From positions 1 through 59,491 of IMG/VR virus record IMGVR_UViG_3300044691_000368: a stretch of 59,491 nt of DNA; one strand, 5' to 3'. The stretch is from a virus. Below the pieces are notes generated by a model. It worked only from the letters and a program-made list of their open reading frames with translations. It ran no database searches and was not told the origin of the DNA. Position numbers and translations under genes: made by a program. Positions 16,237 to 26,115 of the stretch are shown piece after piece (position 1 is the stretch's first letter; each line of letters opens with the position of its first letter).

Positions 16237-19200
16237 TAGGTCCCTACCTCGAAACCCTGCGGTGCAGGCCATCCGCCGGGTAATGGATTGGCCGATGCTC
16301 CAGCCGCGTGTGTGACTTGAATCGCTCCCATGTAGGTGTAACCGGCGATGCCGACCTTAGCCGTCGTCGTTTCGGCGAAGACTGCGAGCTGCGGGCTTTG
16401 ATCGCCCAGATAGTCTGGGTCTTGGATCGTCACGTAGTACCAAGTAGGCGAGCCGCCCGGGTCGGTGATCGCAATGGAGCGCGCGTTGTACGTCACCGTC
16501 CTACTGGTGAATACCGTAGTGACCGCTGCAAGCGCGATATGCGTGGCATCAGGCTGCGATAGCGATATTGCTGGAGTGTTCGCATAGTTCGTATTGTTGA
16601 CCAAAGTCGAACCTCCACCATCGATGGAGCCGGGAATCGTCGGCTGCTGGAAGCCCTGCGCCGTCAACTCCTCAGTTGCACTCCAGTCGTAAATCGATGG
16701 GTCGGTCTCCTGCACATCGATCTCGGTTCCGAGCAGGGTTACCTCGTTGCCGTCCACCTGCTGCTTATTGATCGTGAATCGGTGTGCTGCAATCTCCAGA
16801 TACTTATTCACCCAGCCGAGCAGCGGTAGGGTCATCTGCACAACGTCAAGGGCGGTTGTTTTGTACATCGCCATGTTGTAGGAGAAGGTGCCTGTTCCCT
16901 GCTGCCGCCGTCGCATCAACTCAATCTTGCAAAGCCGCTGCGCAGTCGCTACTTGGATGGTGAAGGGTAGCTGGATATCGAGCCAGCGCCGGTCCCCGCC
17001 ATCCGCGAACAAGTTGACATCGCCGAACGGAATCATGGGAGAACTTGGACCTGTATAGCCGTGGTCGACGTCTTGCGCATACGGAGGGATGTCGCTTGAC
17101 TGCCAGTTGTTCGCCGGGCTGACAAAGGTGCCCTTCACGCCGTTGTAGAGGTCGCGGATGGAGACCTTCTGGCGCCAGCGGAAGGGACCGGAGGCAATCG
17201 CGAGGGTTTCTGGCGTGTCCCCGAACGGTACTATCTTGCTGCCGCCTACAGGCATATCGAAATACACCGCCATGCCGACGAAACTAATACCCAAATTCAA
17301 AATCGCGCGCCCTGGAACCGAGTTTTCTACCGTCGCACTGATGGACTGGCCCGTGAGCGATGTTCCTATGCTTCCACCAACATGTGCTCCCGCCGCTATG
17401 CCCAAGGAGCCTAAGCTTGAGGAAGCTATATCCATAAAGCCGCCAGCTTTTAGGTTGGAGACTATGACAACCGGATAAATTCCGGTAATTGTTGCCCCGA
17501 TTGGTAGTGTTGGCACTGCAAAATTGAACCACCCCACGGTCACGGTATTTGTTCCCAGCGAATCGCCGTTCAGCATCTGAATTGCGCCGAAAGTGAGGCC
17601 CATAAACGCGCCTCCGGTGCATCCGAGTCCAGCATTGAAAATGCTAGGCGAATTGGAAAAGGATGGTGGTTTTGGTGCTGAAGTGGCAAACGCCCAGACC
17701 ATAGATTGCCCTGCAGGCGGCGGAAATGGCGGAGATGGTATGAAGTTGCCCGATGCCCATGCCGCAGGCCAAATCACGAACTGCCCTTGCGTGTAGGTAA
17801 GCCGCCCACCGCATGATGTCAGAAGGTTTTGCAGCACCTCGCCACGTTTCACCGTCAGTGGGAAGCCGCCGTTGCAGTCATAGCGCGGCACTGTTCCGCC
17901 CGCCGCTGTTGGCACGGCTTCATCGCAAATATTCGCTGCGGATATCAGCTTGTCGAGCGGGATTTCGGTGCCGTAAGCGGCATTGAAACCGAACACCGGA
18001 TGCGCCAGATAGTCGGCTATGCAGAGAGCCGAGTTCTCGGTATAACCGGTTCCGTCCGCATTCGAGGTGCCTGGGCCCGTCGAAAGTTGAATATCGTAGA
18101 CGTAGTGCCCCATGTCGTCATGGGCATCCGTGAATGCCATCACCTGAAGTTGGCTCGTGTCGGTGGTCGGAGAGAGCGTGATGCTATCCCACCCTTTCGG
18201 ATGGTCAGGAGAGTTATAGATTTGTGTCCAAGTGGTTCCGTTGTCCAGCGAATACCAGATGCCTGCAGAGCGGCCGGTAAAGCGGAACGGATCTACCGCA
18301 GAGAAAATGTTGAGATAGAGCGTGCCTGGAACCGGCGATGCGGGTAACGCTGCGAACTGCCAGACGCATCCAGCGTATGTATGCGTCGCGCGATAGACGG
18401 CCACGGCGCAGGTAGTCAGGCGCGCATCTATTGCGAAATCTGGATTCACGTATCCATCGGTGACATCGTTGTTCAGCCCGAAATTGAAGCCCTGATCCAC
18501 CCCTAATTCGTATGCTCCGACGTGCGCATTGTTCCCCCAGCCGTTGAGTAGCGTGGTGGGACGCTGGAGGATATTCGAGACTGCCGAGGCTCGGGGATCG
18601 TAGATATCGTTCTTCCCGGAGATGCGGAAAGCGATCGTTGGCAGACCATTCGCAAAGATTTCATCGTTGTAGTGCAGCCGCAAAAACGCGGATGTTTTGC
18701 CGAGGAGTTTGTGCTGTGCTGTCCAAGGATTGTTCGGGTAGGTGACAAGGTTGCCGGGGTCGCCATCGTAGGGCGTTCCGTTGATCATGCCGGGGAAGGT
18801 CTCCGTGTGATCGCCGAGCAAAACCTCCATGTGAATCTTAGCCTTATAGTTCGGCCATACCGTCACGGCCTGCCCAGAGCTCGAGACCGTCGTTGCAGCG
18901 CCTCCACAAATATAGGTGAAGGTGTCAGGGTTGACCAGCGTCACCGCATAGCGCCCGTTGAACGTGTGATCTGAGACGTTCTGGATGATGAGCGAGTCGC
19001 CCGTCTGGAGGTCGGTTATTGCGGATGCCGATACCGCAGTAACGACGTCATTCACCCGCGTTACGCTGACAAAGTTGATCGTCTGTTGGGTGGGTTCAAA
19101 GCTGCAACCGTTACTGTCCAGCCGCACCCGCTGGCCGTCGAACAGTAGAGCATCCACGCTCTTGGATGTATGGCAGTTAAGTACAGCCACCAAATCTAGG

Positions 19201-19478
19201 TACTTGTTGGCATCGTCGTGTTCGCTGATGTGAACAAGGATTCCGCCGACTTTTTGACGGCCGTATACGACGTTCCACGGCGCGACAGGATTGCGCGACA
19301 TAGTGGCTGTGCCGGTAAGGGGCCCCTGCGCGAGCAGGGTTCCGATGCCAGAGAGCGTCATACCGATGCCAGCTACGATGAGGTAGGTGCTGAGCGGATT
19401 GCCGGGGGCGATAAACTCAAGGGCTATGCCCACGATAAGCTCTGTGATGCCAAGAATGAGGGGGATGACTTTAGACAT
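16236..19478 (-). CDS. Tail tip attachment protein, gpJ-like (with gpI-like N-terminus)
   Basis: A 1080-residue protein. The N-terminus has two hydrophobic helices (LILGITELIVGIALEFIAP, IVAGIGMTLSGIGTLLA) as in gpI. These are followed by the gpJ hallmark NPVAPWNVVYGRQKVGGILVH and a long mixed alpha/beta body with putative tail domains. In siphoviruses this protein forms the tip below the tape measure and contacts the host receptor. Its position after the NlpC-like and minor tail genes matches the lambda order L-K-I-J. Confidence 0.85.
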   Translation of the reverse strand: MSKVIPLILGITELIVGIALEFIAPGNPLSTYLIVAGIGMTLSGIGTLLAQGPLTGTATMSRNPVAPWNVVYGRQKVGGILVHISEHDDANKYLDLVAVLNCHTSKSVDALLFDGQRVRLDSNGCSFEPTQQTINFVSVTRVNDVVTAVSASAITDLQTGDSLIIQNVSDHTFNGRYAVTLVNPDTFTYICGGAATTVSSSGQAVTVWPNYKAKIHMEVLLGDHTETFPGMINGTPYDGDPGNLVTYPNNPWTAQHKLLGKTSAFLRLHYNDEIFANGLPTIAFRISGKNDIYDPRASAVSNILQRPTTLLNGWGNNAHVGAYELGVDQGFNFGLNNDVTDGYVNPDFAIDARLTTCAVAVYRATHTYAGCVWQFAALPASPVPGTLYLNIFSAVDPFRFTGRSAGIWYSLDNGTTWTQIYNSPDHPKGWDSITLSPTTDTSQLQVMAFTDAHDDMGHYVYDIQLSTGPGTSNADGTGYTENSALCIADYLAHPVFGFNAAYGTEIPLDKLISAANICDEAVPTAAGGTVPRYDCNGGFPLTVKRGEVLQNLLTSCGGRLTYTQGQFVIWPAAWASGNFIPSPPFPPPAGQSMVWAFATSAPKPPSFSNSPSIFNAGLGCTGGAFMGLTFGAIQMLNGDSLGTNTVTVGWFNFAVPTLPIGATITGIYPVVIVSNLKAGGFMDIASSSLGSLGIAAGAHVGGSIGTSLTGQSISATVENSVPGRAILNLGISFVGMAVYFDMPVGGSKIVPFGDTPETLAIASGPFRWRQKVSIRDLYNGVKGTFVSPANNWQSSDIPPYAQDVDHGYTGPSSPMIPFGDVNLFADGGDRRWLDIQLPFTIQVATAQRLCKIELMRRRQQGTGTFSYNMAMYKTTALDVVQMTLPLLGWVNKYLEIAAHRFTINKQQVDGNEVTLLGTEIDVQETDPSIYDWSATEELTAQGFQQPTIPGSIDGGGSTLVNNTNYANTPAISLSQPDATHIALAAVTTVFTSRTVTYNARSIAITDPGGSPTWYYVTIQDPDYLGDQSPQLAVFAETTTAKVGIAGYTYMGAIQVTHAAGASANPLPGGWPAPQGFEVGT

Positions 19479-19481
19479 AGA

Positions 19482-19910
19482 TCAAACCCGCCATGCTCGT
19501 ACTGCGAGATTTAGAGAAATGCGGGAGAGACCACGAGCTCGACATGCGATAATCTCGCTCCAATTCAGCGCGATCAGACCAAGGGAATAGTCATTTGGCC
19601 GTTCGATAAGAACGAGGTCGCCATATTGAGCGCGGCGCACCGGAATTTCTGGCATCTGAAATTTAGCTGTAATGCTTGCAGCGATGGCCTGTACCGACGC
19701 GGTGCCGATAGCGGCCTTTATCAAAGCGTAGGCTTCCTTCCGCGACCGATACTTGCCGCGAAAGTCCGATGCTGGATCGATGCCGGTCATCTCACGTATC
19801 GCATCGCAGACGAACAGACAGCAGTCCCACGAACCGTAAACAAAGCGGTCTTGCGCATGGGCGTGAAGGAAGGAGTCCATGCGAGCCTGCCAATCGGGTA
19901 AGCGTGTCAT
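19482..19910 (-). CDS. NlpC/P60-like tail protein (DUF6950/gpK-like)
   Basis: A 142-residue protein from ATG 19910, overlapping the upstream stop (ATGA); the extra frame to 20138 is a shadow. The YGSWDCCLFVCDAI motif is the NlpC/P60 nucleophile region (DC), and QYGDLVLIE precedes the expected His region, which is poorly conserved (no clear H). Tail-tip peptidoglycan hydrolase or an inactive structural relative, in the gpK position. Confidence 0.75.
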   Translation of the reverse strand: MTRLPDWQARMDSFLHAHAQDRFVYGSWDCCLFVCDAIREMTGIDPASDFRGKYRSRKEAYALIKAAIGTASVQAIAASITAKFQMPEIPVRRAQYGDLVLIERPNDYSLGLIALNWSEIIACRARGLSRISLNLAVRAWRV

Positions 19911-20488
19911 TGATTGTTGATATTGGAAGGCGTGCGCCCCCAGTAGATCGTCACGTCCTGAATGCTTGACACGAACTCCATGCCGCGGTCGCCGGGATAG
20001 TCGAGTTGCTGGTCTTCGTTGGTGTAGCGCCGGTCCACTGCGACGTTCATCTCCACCAGCCGGTTTTCGCAGTTGATGGAGATGGTGCAAGTCTGCCCGT
20101 CGACGTCGATGGTGGGCTGGTCCATGCGCCCTGCCCATGAGATAACCGGGTCGTCGATCAGCGTAAGAGTTGCATCGAACAGGCCCAGTCGCACTAGCAC
20201 GGGAAGGCCGACCTGAAACTCTGTCAATATATCTGCCAACAGGGTGGAGTCGATGCCGCTCATGGTCAGCGTGATGCCCTTGGCGTCAATGGTTGCGCCT
20301 TCTTCAATAGTCGAGATGGAGCCGAGCGTGCCAACACCAAGCCACGTGTGACCGCCCCATGTAATCGAGCCGCGCCCGGTCCATACGTAGATCGGCCCGT
20401 TCACGAAATGAGCCTCGACGAAGAAGGCCGGCCGGAGATTGGTTGATTGAATCGCCGCAAGTTGCCCTGCGGTAATGGCGCGCGGCAT
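19907..20488 (-). CDS. Minor tail protein (DUF2163/BR0599-like)
   Basis: A 193-residue protein with the family pattern YVWTGRGSITWGGHTWLGVG and a later CENRLVEMN, as in phage conserved tail proteins encoded just before the NlpC-like gene. The end contains RRYTNEDQQLDYPGD, a strongly conserved segment of this family. It is part of the distal tail hub assembly. Confidence 0.75.
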   Translation of the reverse strand: MPRAITAGQLAAIQSTNLRPAFFVEAHFVNGPIYVWTGRGSITWGGHTWLGVGTLGSISTIEEGATIDAKGITLTMSGIDSTLLADILTEFQVGLPVLVRLGLFDATLTLIDDPVISWAGRMDQPTIDVDGQTCTISINCENRLVEMNVAVDRRYTNEDQQLDYPGDRGMEFVSSIQDVTIYWGRTPSNINNQ

Positions 20489-21112
20489 CTAGAGAGCCTC
20501 GCGAATATCGAATTGAATGCCGTAGACCCGCGCGGTCGTCTCGGACCACTTCCGCGCATTGCTCTTCAGCCGCCACAGGCCTTTGGTGTTGTTCAAGATC
20601 AGCGCATCGCCATCGGCGGGCGACTCGCGAAGACTTGGCCAGATATTGATCGCTGCGTTGCCGCTTCCGTCTGCATCAACATCGGAGATGGTGACGCTGT
20701 AGAGGCGATAACCGATTTGTAGGTAGTCATCCAGCAGGAGCACGCCGCTTGCTCCCGGCGTCAACCCTCTGACGTTGAGCGTGAATCCCTTCTGACCAGC
20801 CCCGTTGACTACTGGAGTACCCGCACCACTTCCCCGTGGCGCCACCGCCAACGGCTCGCCAAGCTGGAAGACGTTGACCTGCCCACGCAGCCCCTTGAGG
20901 AAGGCTACCCATGCCCTCGCGGACGCAGGCGGCAGCGGCGGCATCGAGACCGATGCTTCGAGCCATCCCTGCTGCCAATCCTGTATCTGCTGTTGGCCCG
21001 TAAACGGCGATATGCTCACTGCTGCAATATCTGTCGCAGTGAACTCAATCGTTGCCGGTGCCGAGGGCGTAGTCGGCATCGAGATAATGTTCCAACCGTT
21101 GAATGTGGGCAT
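20489..21112 (-). CDS. Distal tail / minor tail protein
   Basis: A 207-residue beta-rich protein containing GWLEASVSMPPLPPASARAWVAFLKGLRGQ, a pattern of phage proteins encoded right after the tape measure, and VYGIQFDIREAL at the end. Position fits the distal tail hub (Dit or gpM/L-like). Confidence 0.7.
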   Translation of the reverse strand: MPTFNGWNIISMPTTPSAPATIEFTATDIAAVSISPFTGQQQIQDWQQGWLEASVSMPPLPPASARAWVAFLKGLRGQVNVFQLGEPLAVAPRGSGAGTPVVNGAGQKGFTLNVRGLTPGASGVLLLDDYLQIGYRLYSVTISDVDADGSGNAAINIWPSLRESPADGDALILNNTKGLWRLKSNARKWSETTARVYGIQFDIREAL

Positions 21113-21115
21113 GGG

Positions 21116-24100
21116 TTACCGTTGCGGCGTGCGCTTGACGCGCTCCGCGCTGACCTGCACGGCGTTGCTGATCGCCGAATTGTGCGCAGCCATGATTGCA
21201 GTCCGGGTCCGCTGTTCGGTCAACACTGGATCAGTGCCGCGTGCGTCGATGGTGTAATAGAGATTCGGTCCAGTTGAGCCCTGACCGCGCCGTGCGGCCG
21301 TGGTGCCCGCAATCTGGCCTGATGCCGTGGCCATGCTCGATGTGGTCTCGCCCATCGTGTAAGCGGTGCTCGGTGCAGTTACGGTGCCACCATTGGCATA
21401 TCCAACGAACCCGCCCGCCGCAAAGCCTGGCGTTTTGTGGACGTTGCCGCCCTTATTGATGTGCTGCAGAAGCCCCTTGTATTTAGCCGCCGGAGTAGCC
21501 CGCACAACGAACTCTCCATTGGAGAGCCTTGCCGGAATGCTGTCGCTCGTTCCGGTGCCTGGGCCGGAGATGGGGCCGCCATCGGCATGGGGGATGAGAC
21601 CGCTAAAACTGCTGACCATGCTTCCGAGAAACGTAAAGGTCTTACTGGCAGTACTGTTCTTGTTACTGCCACTGAAGAGGTTGACGAGGCTGCCGATCAT
21701 TCCTGTTATTGCAGAGAGTCCAGCGCCCCCGCTGCCGCCACCATTTCCGGTCTGGTCCGTGCTGCCACCGTCACCGAGAGCGTCAACGCCCACGCCGCCG
21801 CTACCACCGCTTCCTCCGCCAGCCATCTGCACAAAGAGCGGACTACCCTTCGAGCCGTCCGGCTTACCCTTATTGCCACCACCGAAGATGCCGCCAATCA
21901 TCGATAGCAAGCCGCCGCCAATACCAGCAACTGCACCACCAACGCCCCCGCCACCGCCTTCGCTGTCGTTTTGATCTGGTCCGATGCCCGTAATGGCATC
22001 ACCGAGACCACCACCAAGAGCGCCGCCGCCCTCGCCGTCGCCGGGCGACCAGCCGCCAAGAAGATCGGTAGGATCGTTGCTGTACTGGGTTGGTAATAGA
22101 CCGCCCAGTCGTCGTCCGTAGTTGTTCGTATTCTCACCGACGAAGCCCTCGGGCATCGGAAGAATACGGCGACCGCTGGTATCGCCGCCCTCACCATCGC
22201 CGGGGGCATCGCCTAGAATATCGACACCGAGCGCGCCAACACCCAACCCGGCAATATTGGGGATACCGGGGATGCCGTGGCTGCCACCGAGACCAAGAGC
22301 GTCGCCACCGCCGCCGAGAGAGGTAACGCCGGTGCCCATGACGCCGGTGCCGACGCCAAGAGCGCTGCCACCCACGCCACCCAAACCGCCCTTGCCGCCG
22401 ATACCGCCCGCTCCGCCGAAGTTCGGAAGTGTTGATCCGCTCGCAGAGGCCATGCGCACCCAGAGCGCCCTCGAAGCGTCAGAGCCATCGGGCTTGCCCG
22501 CGATTGCTTTATTGAGATTTCCGAGAGGGCCGGAGAGGGAAGGGAAAGTCTTGCCGAGCGCGCCGAGGCCCTTTTGCATGGCGCTCTGGATGGACTGGTT
22601 GACCATCTGCCTGCCGATGTCCTGAAACATCTGCGCGAAGCTCGTCTTGCCGCCTGTGACCAACTGGGTGAGGTTTTCAGAGAGCTTCGTGAACGCTGAG
22701 TGCAGCGCGTCGTAGATGGCCTGCGCGGCCGTGATGGCCGACTTCTGCATGTCGAAGAAGAACGCCTTCACCCCGTTCGCCGCGTTGTTCTCGGAGAGTA
22801 GGCCCTTCACCGTGGCATCGATGAGGCGATTGAAGTTCTCCTGATGCGCCATCGCGATCTGGAGAGTTTGGCCATACGTGAGCATGTTCCCCTGGAACAG
22901 ATACAGCGCCTTTTCCGCATCGCTGATTGATTTCTCTTGGTCCTGATACTCCTTGGCGGGATCGTATTTGCGGGCGTTCTCAAGGTCTTTCATCTGCTTG
23001 TTCGCTTCAAACAGATCAGTAATGGCTTGCTTCTGCTTCAGCAAGCTGTCTCGCAACTCTCCCGCCGCCGCCGTGTCGATCTGGAGCTGGAGCGCATACA
23101 GTTGGGCCTTGAGTGCCGCTTCATCCTGCGCGTCGGCGGAGTCGAGTATCGCAGCGTTGACGATCCTGCGCATCGCAAGTTCATTTTGCAGATTGATGAT
23201 GTTGCCGTGAATGGCTTGGCTTTCCTTCGCCACCGCCTCCGCGTAGATTTCCTGCGAGCGCGCGAGAATCTCCGTCAGACTGCCACCCTTCGCCCTCAGT
23301 TCGTTCCATGCCTGAGTGACTGCCGCCTGACGCATGACCGCATCGGAGCCTTTGTCCATCGCTTGGACCATGAGGCCAGACTGGGCGATGCTCAAGGCCG
23401 AGGCGCGCGAGGTGGTGCCGAGCAGGTTGAGAAGCGTAGTCTTCGCTTCGATGTCCGATATCTGCGCGTTCTTTTCCCGGATGATCGCTTGCGTTGCTCC
23501 ATCCACCAGCGAGGCGTAGTCCTTGGTCCTTGCGCCGGTCTGCTTGGCAATCTCTTCCCCGAGCTTCATGATTTCGTTACTGGCTTTGTTGGCGGCCGCT
23601 ACCTTGCGTTGCGCCTCCTCCTCGAGGCCGGCTGCGGCAAGCGTCTGCTTGGATTCGTCCAACTTCTCTTGAAGGTTCGCGAGCAGCTTGCCAACCGGGC
23701 TTTCCTTCTCTTTGCCCAAGCCGGAGGTGTCGGGAGGAGGCTTCTCGTCGCCTTTCTTTTCAGAGGGTGGCGTGATGTCCGTGGCGGACAGTTTCAGGAA
23801 GCGGGAGGTCTCACGCTGGCCCTTCGCCTCATTCAGCGCCTTGATTGCTATTTCGGGCGTCAAATGACCGGCAAGCCTGCTATTCGCGTCCTTCAGTCTT
23901 TCGATGGCCTTCTCAACGAACTTTCCAACGTAGCCCTCGAGCCTCTCATTCGCCCCCGAGAGGTCGTCGCCGAGGAACTTCCCGATAGGGTTCTCGGATA
24001 GCCACTTCGTGAGTCCGCCCCAGATCGACTTGAGGTCCGTGGCCAGCGTGCTGAAGTGGTCCTTGATCCAAGTCAGTCCCCAACCCATCCCAATCCATGC

Positions 24101-25387
24101 AGCGTTCCAGGTGTCGCGCAACTTGTAGGTTGTGCCGCCGAGGCTGAAGGTGGCATCCCGAAACTTGTAGATGGCGACACCGAGGCCGACGATTGCGGCG
24201 ATAGCCCCGACAACGGCTCCCGTGATAGCGACTGCCGGAGCACTAACCACCGCCAACGCTCCATCGAGAACGTAGGTCGCCGCCGCCGCGACGCCTTCCG
24301 CGCTTGCCAGCGCCAGGACTTTGGTGGTTGCGGCAGCAATCCAAGCGCCGAATTTCATCAGTTGCGGGACCACCTTGCCGAGACCGGCGAATCCGAGCAG
24401 CATCTTCGTTATGCCCTCGCCCAGCTTGTTGATACCGCCGCCTGCGAGGTCACCGATGATAGGAATGGCAATCTTTGCGACCTGTATCCCAGCTAGCGCC
24501 ACCAGCGCAGCCTTGAGTAATCCGACATGCGTCGTCGCGAAGTCAAAGGCGCGCACCATGCCATTGATCGCCACGGTAACCTTCGCCCCGAATGCCTCGG
24601 CCAGCTTCGCGATGTCGAAGCGCGAACCCAACTCCTGCAGTCGTTCGCTGAGCGCGGTCAGTGCAGGCAGCACGGCGACAGTGAGTTGCATCCCGAAGCC
24701 CTCTTGCGCTGCGTGAAGCTTCACCAGCACCTCGTGATAGGCGCGCACCTTGGCGGGAACATCGTTGCCGATCACCAGGCCGTATTTCTTGGCCTCTTCT
24801 GTTATCTCCGCCTGATGCTTGCCGAGGTCATTCAACAGCGGAATCAGTTGCGCCCCAGCCTTGCCGAACAGCGCCATTGCCAGCGCCGGTTTCCCCGCAG
24901 CGGTTCCCATCTGCGAGAACTTCACAGCAACGTCGTTCAACATATCCGACGAGTCGCGTAGATGGCCGGTCGAGTCCTTAGTGGCAACGCCGAGCTTATC
25001 GAAGATTCGCCCCAACTGCGCGTTGCCGTTCTGCGCCTTGAACGCGCTTTGGCTGAGCTTTTCCAGGCCCTTCGCCAAGTCCTCCATCGGGGTATGGTTC
25101 AGCTTGGCGGCATAGGCGAGGACCGAGAACTTCTCCGCCGTGGTTCCTGCCGACTGCGCCAGGCGCGACATCGAGCCAATCGTTGCGACGCTCGATTCGA
25201 TCAAGGCTGCCGTGCCAGTGACAAGAGCGGCTCCCATCGCAATCCCGGCAGCGCCGATCCTCTCCAGTGACCGCTTGATGTCGTTAGCCGACTTCGCAGA
25301 CAGCGCACTCATCTTGTCCATTGACTGCGAGAAGGAGGCAGTATTTGCGCGGAGGTCGATGAGAAGGGTCCCAACTACGACTGACAT
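21116..25387 (-). CDS. Tape measure protein
   Basis: A 1423-residue protein, by far the largest. The N-terminus (LLIDLRANTASFSQSMDKMSALS) is the classic tape measure opening. Next come hydrophobic segments around 280-420 (VALAGIQVAKIAIPIIGDL), a long coiled-coil region (about 560-900), and a Gly-rich stretch (about 960-1300). At about 1.5 angstrom per residue the tail would be roughly 210 nm. It follows the G/GT chaperone genes as in other siphoviruses and overlaps their end by 13 bases. Confidence 0.9.
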   Translation of the reverse strand: MSVVVGTLLIDLRANTASFSQSMDKMSALSAKSANDIKRSLERIGAAGIAMGAALVTGTAALIESSVATIGSMSRLAQSAGTTAEKFSVLAYAAKLNHTPMEDLAKGLEKLSQSAFKAQNGNAQLGRIFDKLGVATKDSTGHLRDSSDMLNDVAVKFSQMGTAAGKPALAMALFGKAGAQLIPLLNDLGKHQAEITEEAKKYGLVIGNDVPAKVRAYHEVLVKLHAAQEGFGMQLTVAVLPALTALSERLQELGSRFDIAKLAEAFGAKVTVAINGMVRAFDFATTHVGLLKAALVALAGIQVAKIAIPIIGDLAGGGINKLGEGITKMLLGFAGLGKVVPQLMKFGAWIAAATTKVLALASAEGVAAAATYVLDGALAVVSAPAVAITGAVVGAIAAIVGLGVAIYKFRDATFSLGGTTYKLRDTWNAAWIGMGWGLTWIKDHFSTLATDLKSIWGGLTKWLSENPIGKFLGDDLSGANERLEGYVGKFVEKAIERLKDANSRLAGHLTPEIAIKALNEAKGQRETSRFLKLSATDITPPSEKKGDEKPPPDTSGLGKEKESPVGKLLANLQEKLDESKQTLAAAGLEEEAQRKVAAANKASNEIMKLGEEIAKQTGARTKDYASLVDGATQAIIREKNAQISDIEAKTTLLNLLGTTSRASALSIAQSGLMVQAMDKGSDAVMRQAAVTQAWNELRAKGGSLTEILARSQEIYAEAVAKESQAIHGNIINLQNELAMRRIVNAAILDSADAQDEAALKAQLYALQLQIDTAAAGELRDSLLKQKQAITDLFEANKQMKDLENARKYDPAKEYQDQEKSISDAEKALYLFQGNMLTYGQTLQIAMAHQENFNRLIDATVKGLLSENNAANGVKAFFFDMQKSAITAAQAIYDALHSAFTKLSENLTQLVTGGKTSFAQMFQDIGRQMVNQSIQSAMQKGLGALGKTFPSLSGPLGNLNKAIAGKPDGSDASRALWVRMASASGSTLPNFGGAGGIGGKGGLGGVGGSALGVGTGVMGTGVTSLGGGGDALGLGGSHGIPGIPNIAGLGVGALGVDILGDAPGDGEGGDTSGRRILPMPEGFVGENTNNYGRRLGGLLPTQYSNDPTDLLGGWSPGDGEGGGALGGGLGDAITGIGPDQNDSEGGGGGVGGAVAGIGGGLLSMIGGIFGGGNKGKPDGSKGSPLFVQMAGGGSGGSGGVGVDALGDGGSTDQTGNGGGSGGAGLSAITGMIGSLVNLFSGSNKNSTASKTFTFLGSMVSSFSGLIPHADGGPISGPGTGTSDSIPARLSNGEFVVRATPAAKYKGLLQHINKGGNVHKTPGFAAGGFVGYANGGTVTAPSTAYTMGETTSSMATASGQIAGTTAARRGQGSTGPNLYYTIDARGTDPVLTEQRTRTAIMAAHNSAISNAVQVSAERVKRTPQR

Positions 25388-25686
25388 ACGGTTCCTCCAG
25401 TCTTTGGAAAGCTTGCGAACGCGGCCATGATGTCTTCGCCGGTGAGTGGTTTTAGGGGTTGAGGTGGGAAGGGATGCAGCATGAAGGTTTCGGGACTCAG
25501 CGGTTTATCTGGTGCACAGAAAGAGAAGTTGGCCGTGGTCGCAGAGATGATGCCGACTAGCAATTCTTCCCGTTGCATCCGTTCAATCTGGCGCTTACGC
25601 AACGCGTGCAACATGCGCGGCGTGTACTCCAGCCACTCCTCATCTGAGAGCTTGAGTTCTTCGCGTGCGATGGACCACGCTTCCAT
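25375..25686 (-). CDS. Tail assembly chaperone, T part of gpGT
   Basis: A 103-residue downstream frame with the pattern EELKLSDEEWLEYTPRMLHALRKRQ, typical of the second chaperone domain. The frame is open upstream of its ATG back to the slippery site at 25722-25728, so it is likely translated as a fusion to the G protein by -1 frameshifting, giving about 227 residues. Independent initiation at 25686 is not excluded. Confidence 0.75.
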   Translation of the reverse strand: MEAWSIAREELKLSDEEWLEYTPRMLHALRKRQIERMQREELLVGIISATTANFSFCAPDKPLSPETFMLHPFPPQPLKPLTGEDIMAAFASFPKTGGTVCQS

Positions 25687-25703
25687 CCAGGTGAGAGGCG
25701 GCC

Positions 25704-26057
25704 TTACTCGACCGCCTCGGTAGGGCCCTCACCTTCATCCTCCTCTTCAGGCATGGATGCAGCCCACGCGTTGAGTAGGCCCTCCTGAACCATGACAAGA
25801 TTCTGTGGACCGATGAGCTTGCCAACTTGCTCTAGCGTATAGGGAGCACCGGCACGCTGGAGGCATAGGAAGAGCAAGGCGCGGACCAGTTTCGCTGACG
25901 GGCGGAGCAGGTTCGCTTCGCCCGTCAGCATATTCAAACCGGTCAACTCCTCGCATTCGATCAAGACGTTGTGATCGACAAGGAGTGGCCACTTCTTCCC
26001 TTTGAGTTTTACTTCAACTTTTTGAATCAGTTTGTCAGCAATCTTGCGTGGTGCCAT
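25704..26057 (-). CDS. Tail assembly chaperone, gpG-like
   Basis: A 117-residue protein between the tail tube and tape measure genes, ending in an acidic run (PEEEDEGEGPTEAVE). Position, size and acidic end match gpG-type chaperones that coat the tape measure before tube polymerisation. The slippery heptamer lies five codons before the stop. Confidence 0.8.
   Translation of the reverse strand: MAPRKIADKLIQKVEVKLKGKKWPLLVDHNVLIECEELTGLNMLTGEANLLRPSAKLVRALLFLCLQRAGAPYTLEQVGKLIGPQNLVMVQEGLLNAWAASMPEEEDEGEGPTEAVE
25722..25728 (-). promoter_or_regulatory. Slippery heptamer GGGCCCT for -1 frameshift (G to GT)
   Basis: Read on the minus strand in the gpG frame as G GGC CCT, this fits X XXY YYZ. 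Slipping back one base lets translation continue through YRGGRVRPPLTW into the frame at 25686, and no stop intervenes in the -1 frame after the heptamer. Conserved G/GT frameshifting is well established in siphoviruses; this precise site is inferred. Confidence 0.65.
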
Positions 26058-26115
26058 GAATACCTTCTTTTTTGGATTTGCTTGAATCGGAGGGAGGCTG
26101 GGGAGGGATGCTCGG

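Noticed and set aside
22937-24001. 354-residue plus-strand frame
   Set aside because: Antisense shadow of the tape measure gene; Arg/Leu/Gly-rich with no motif.
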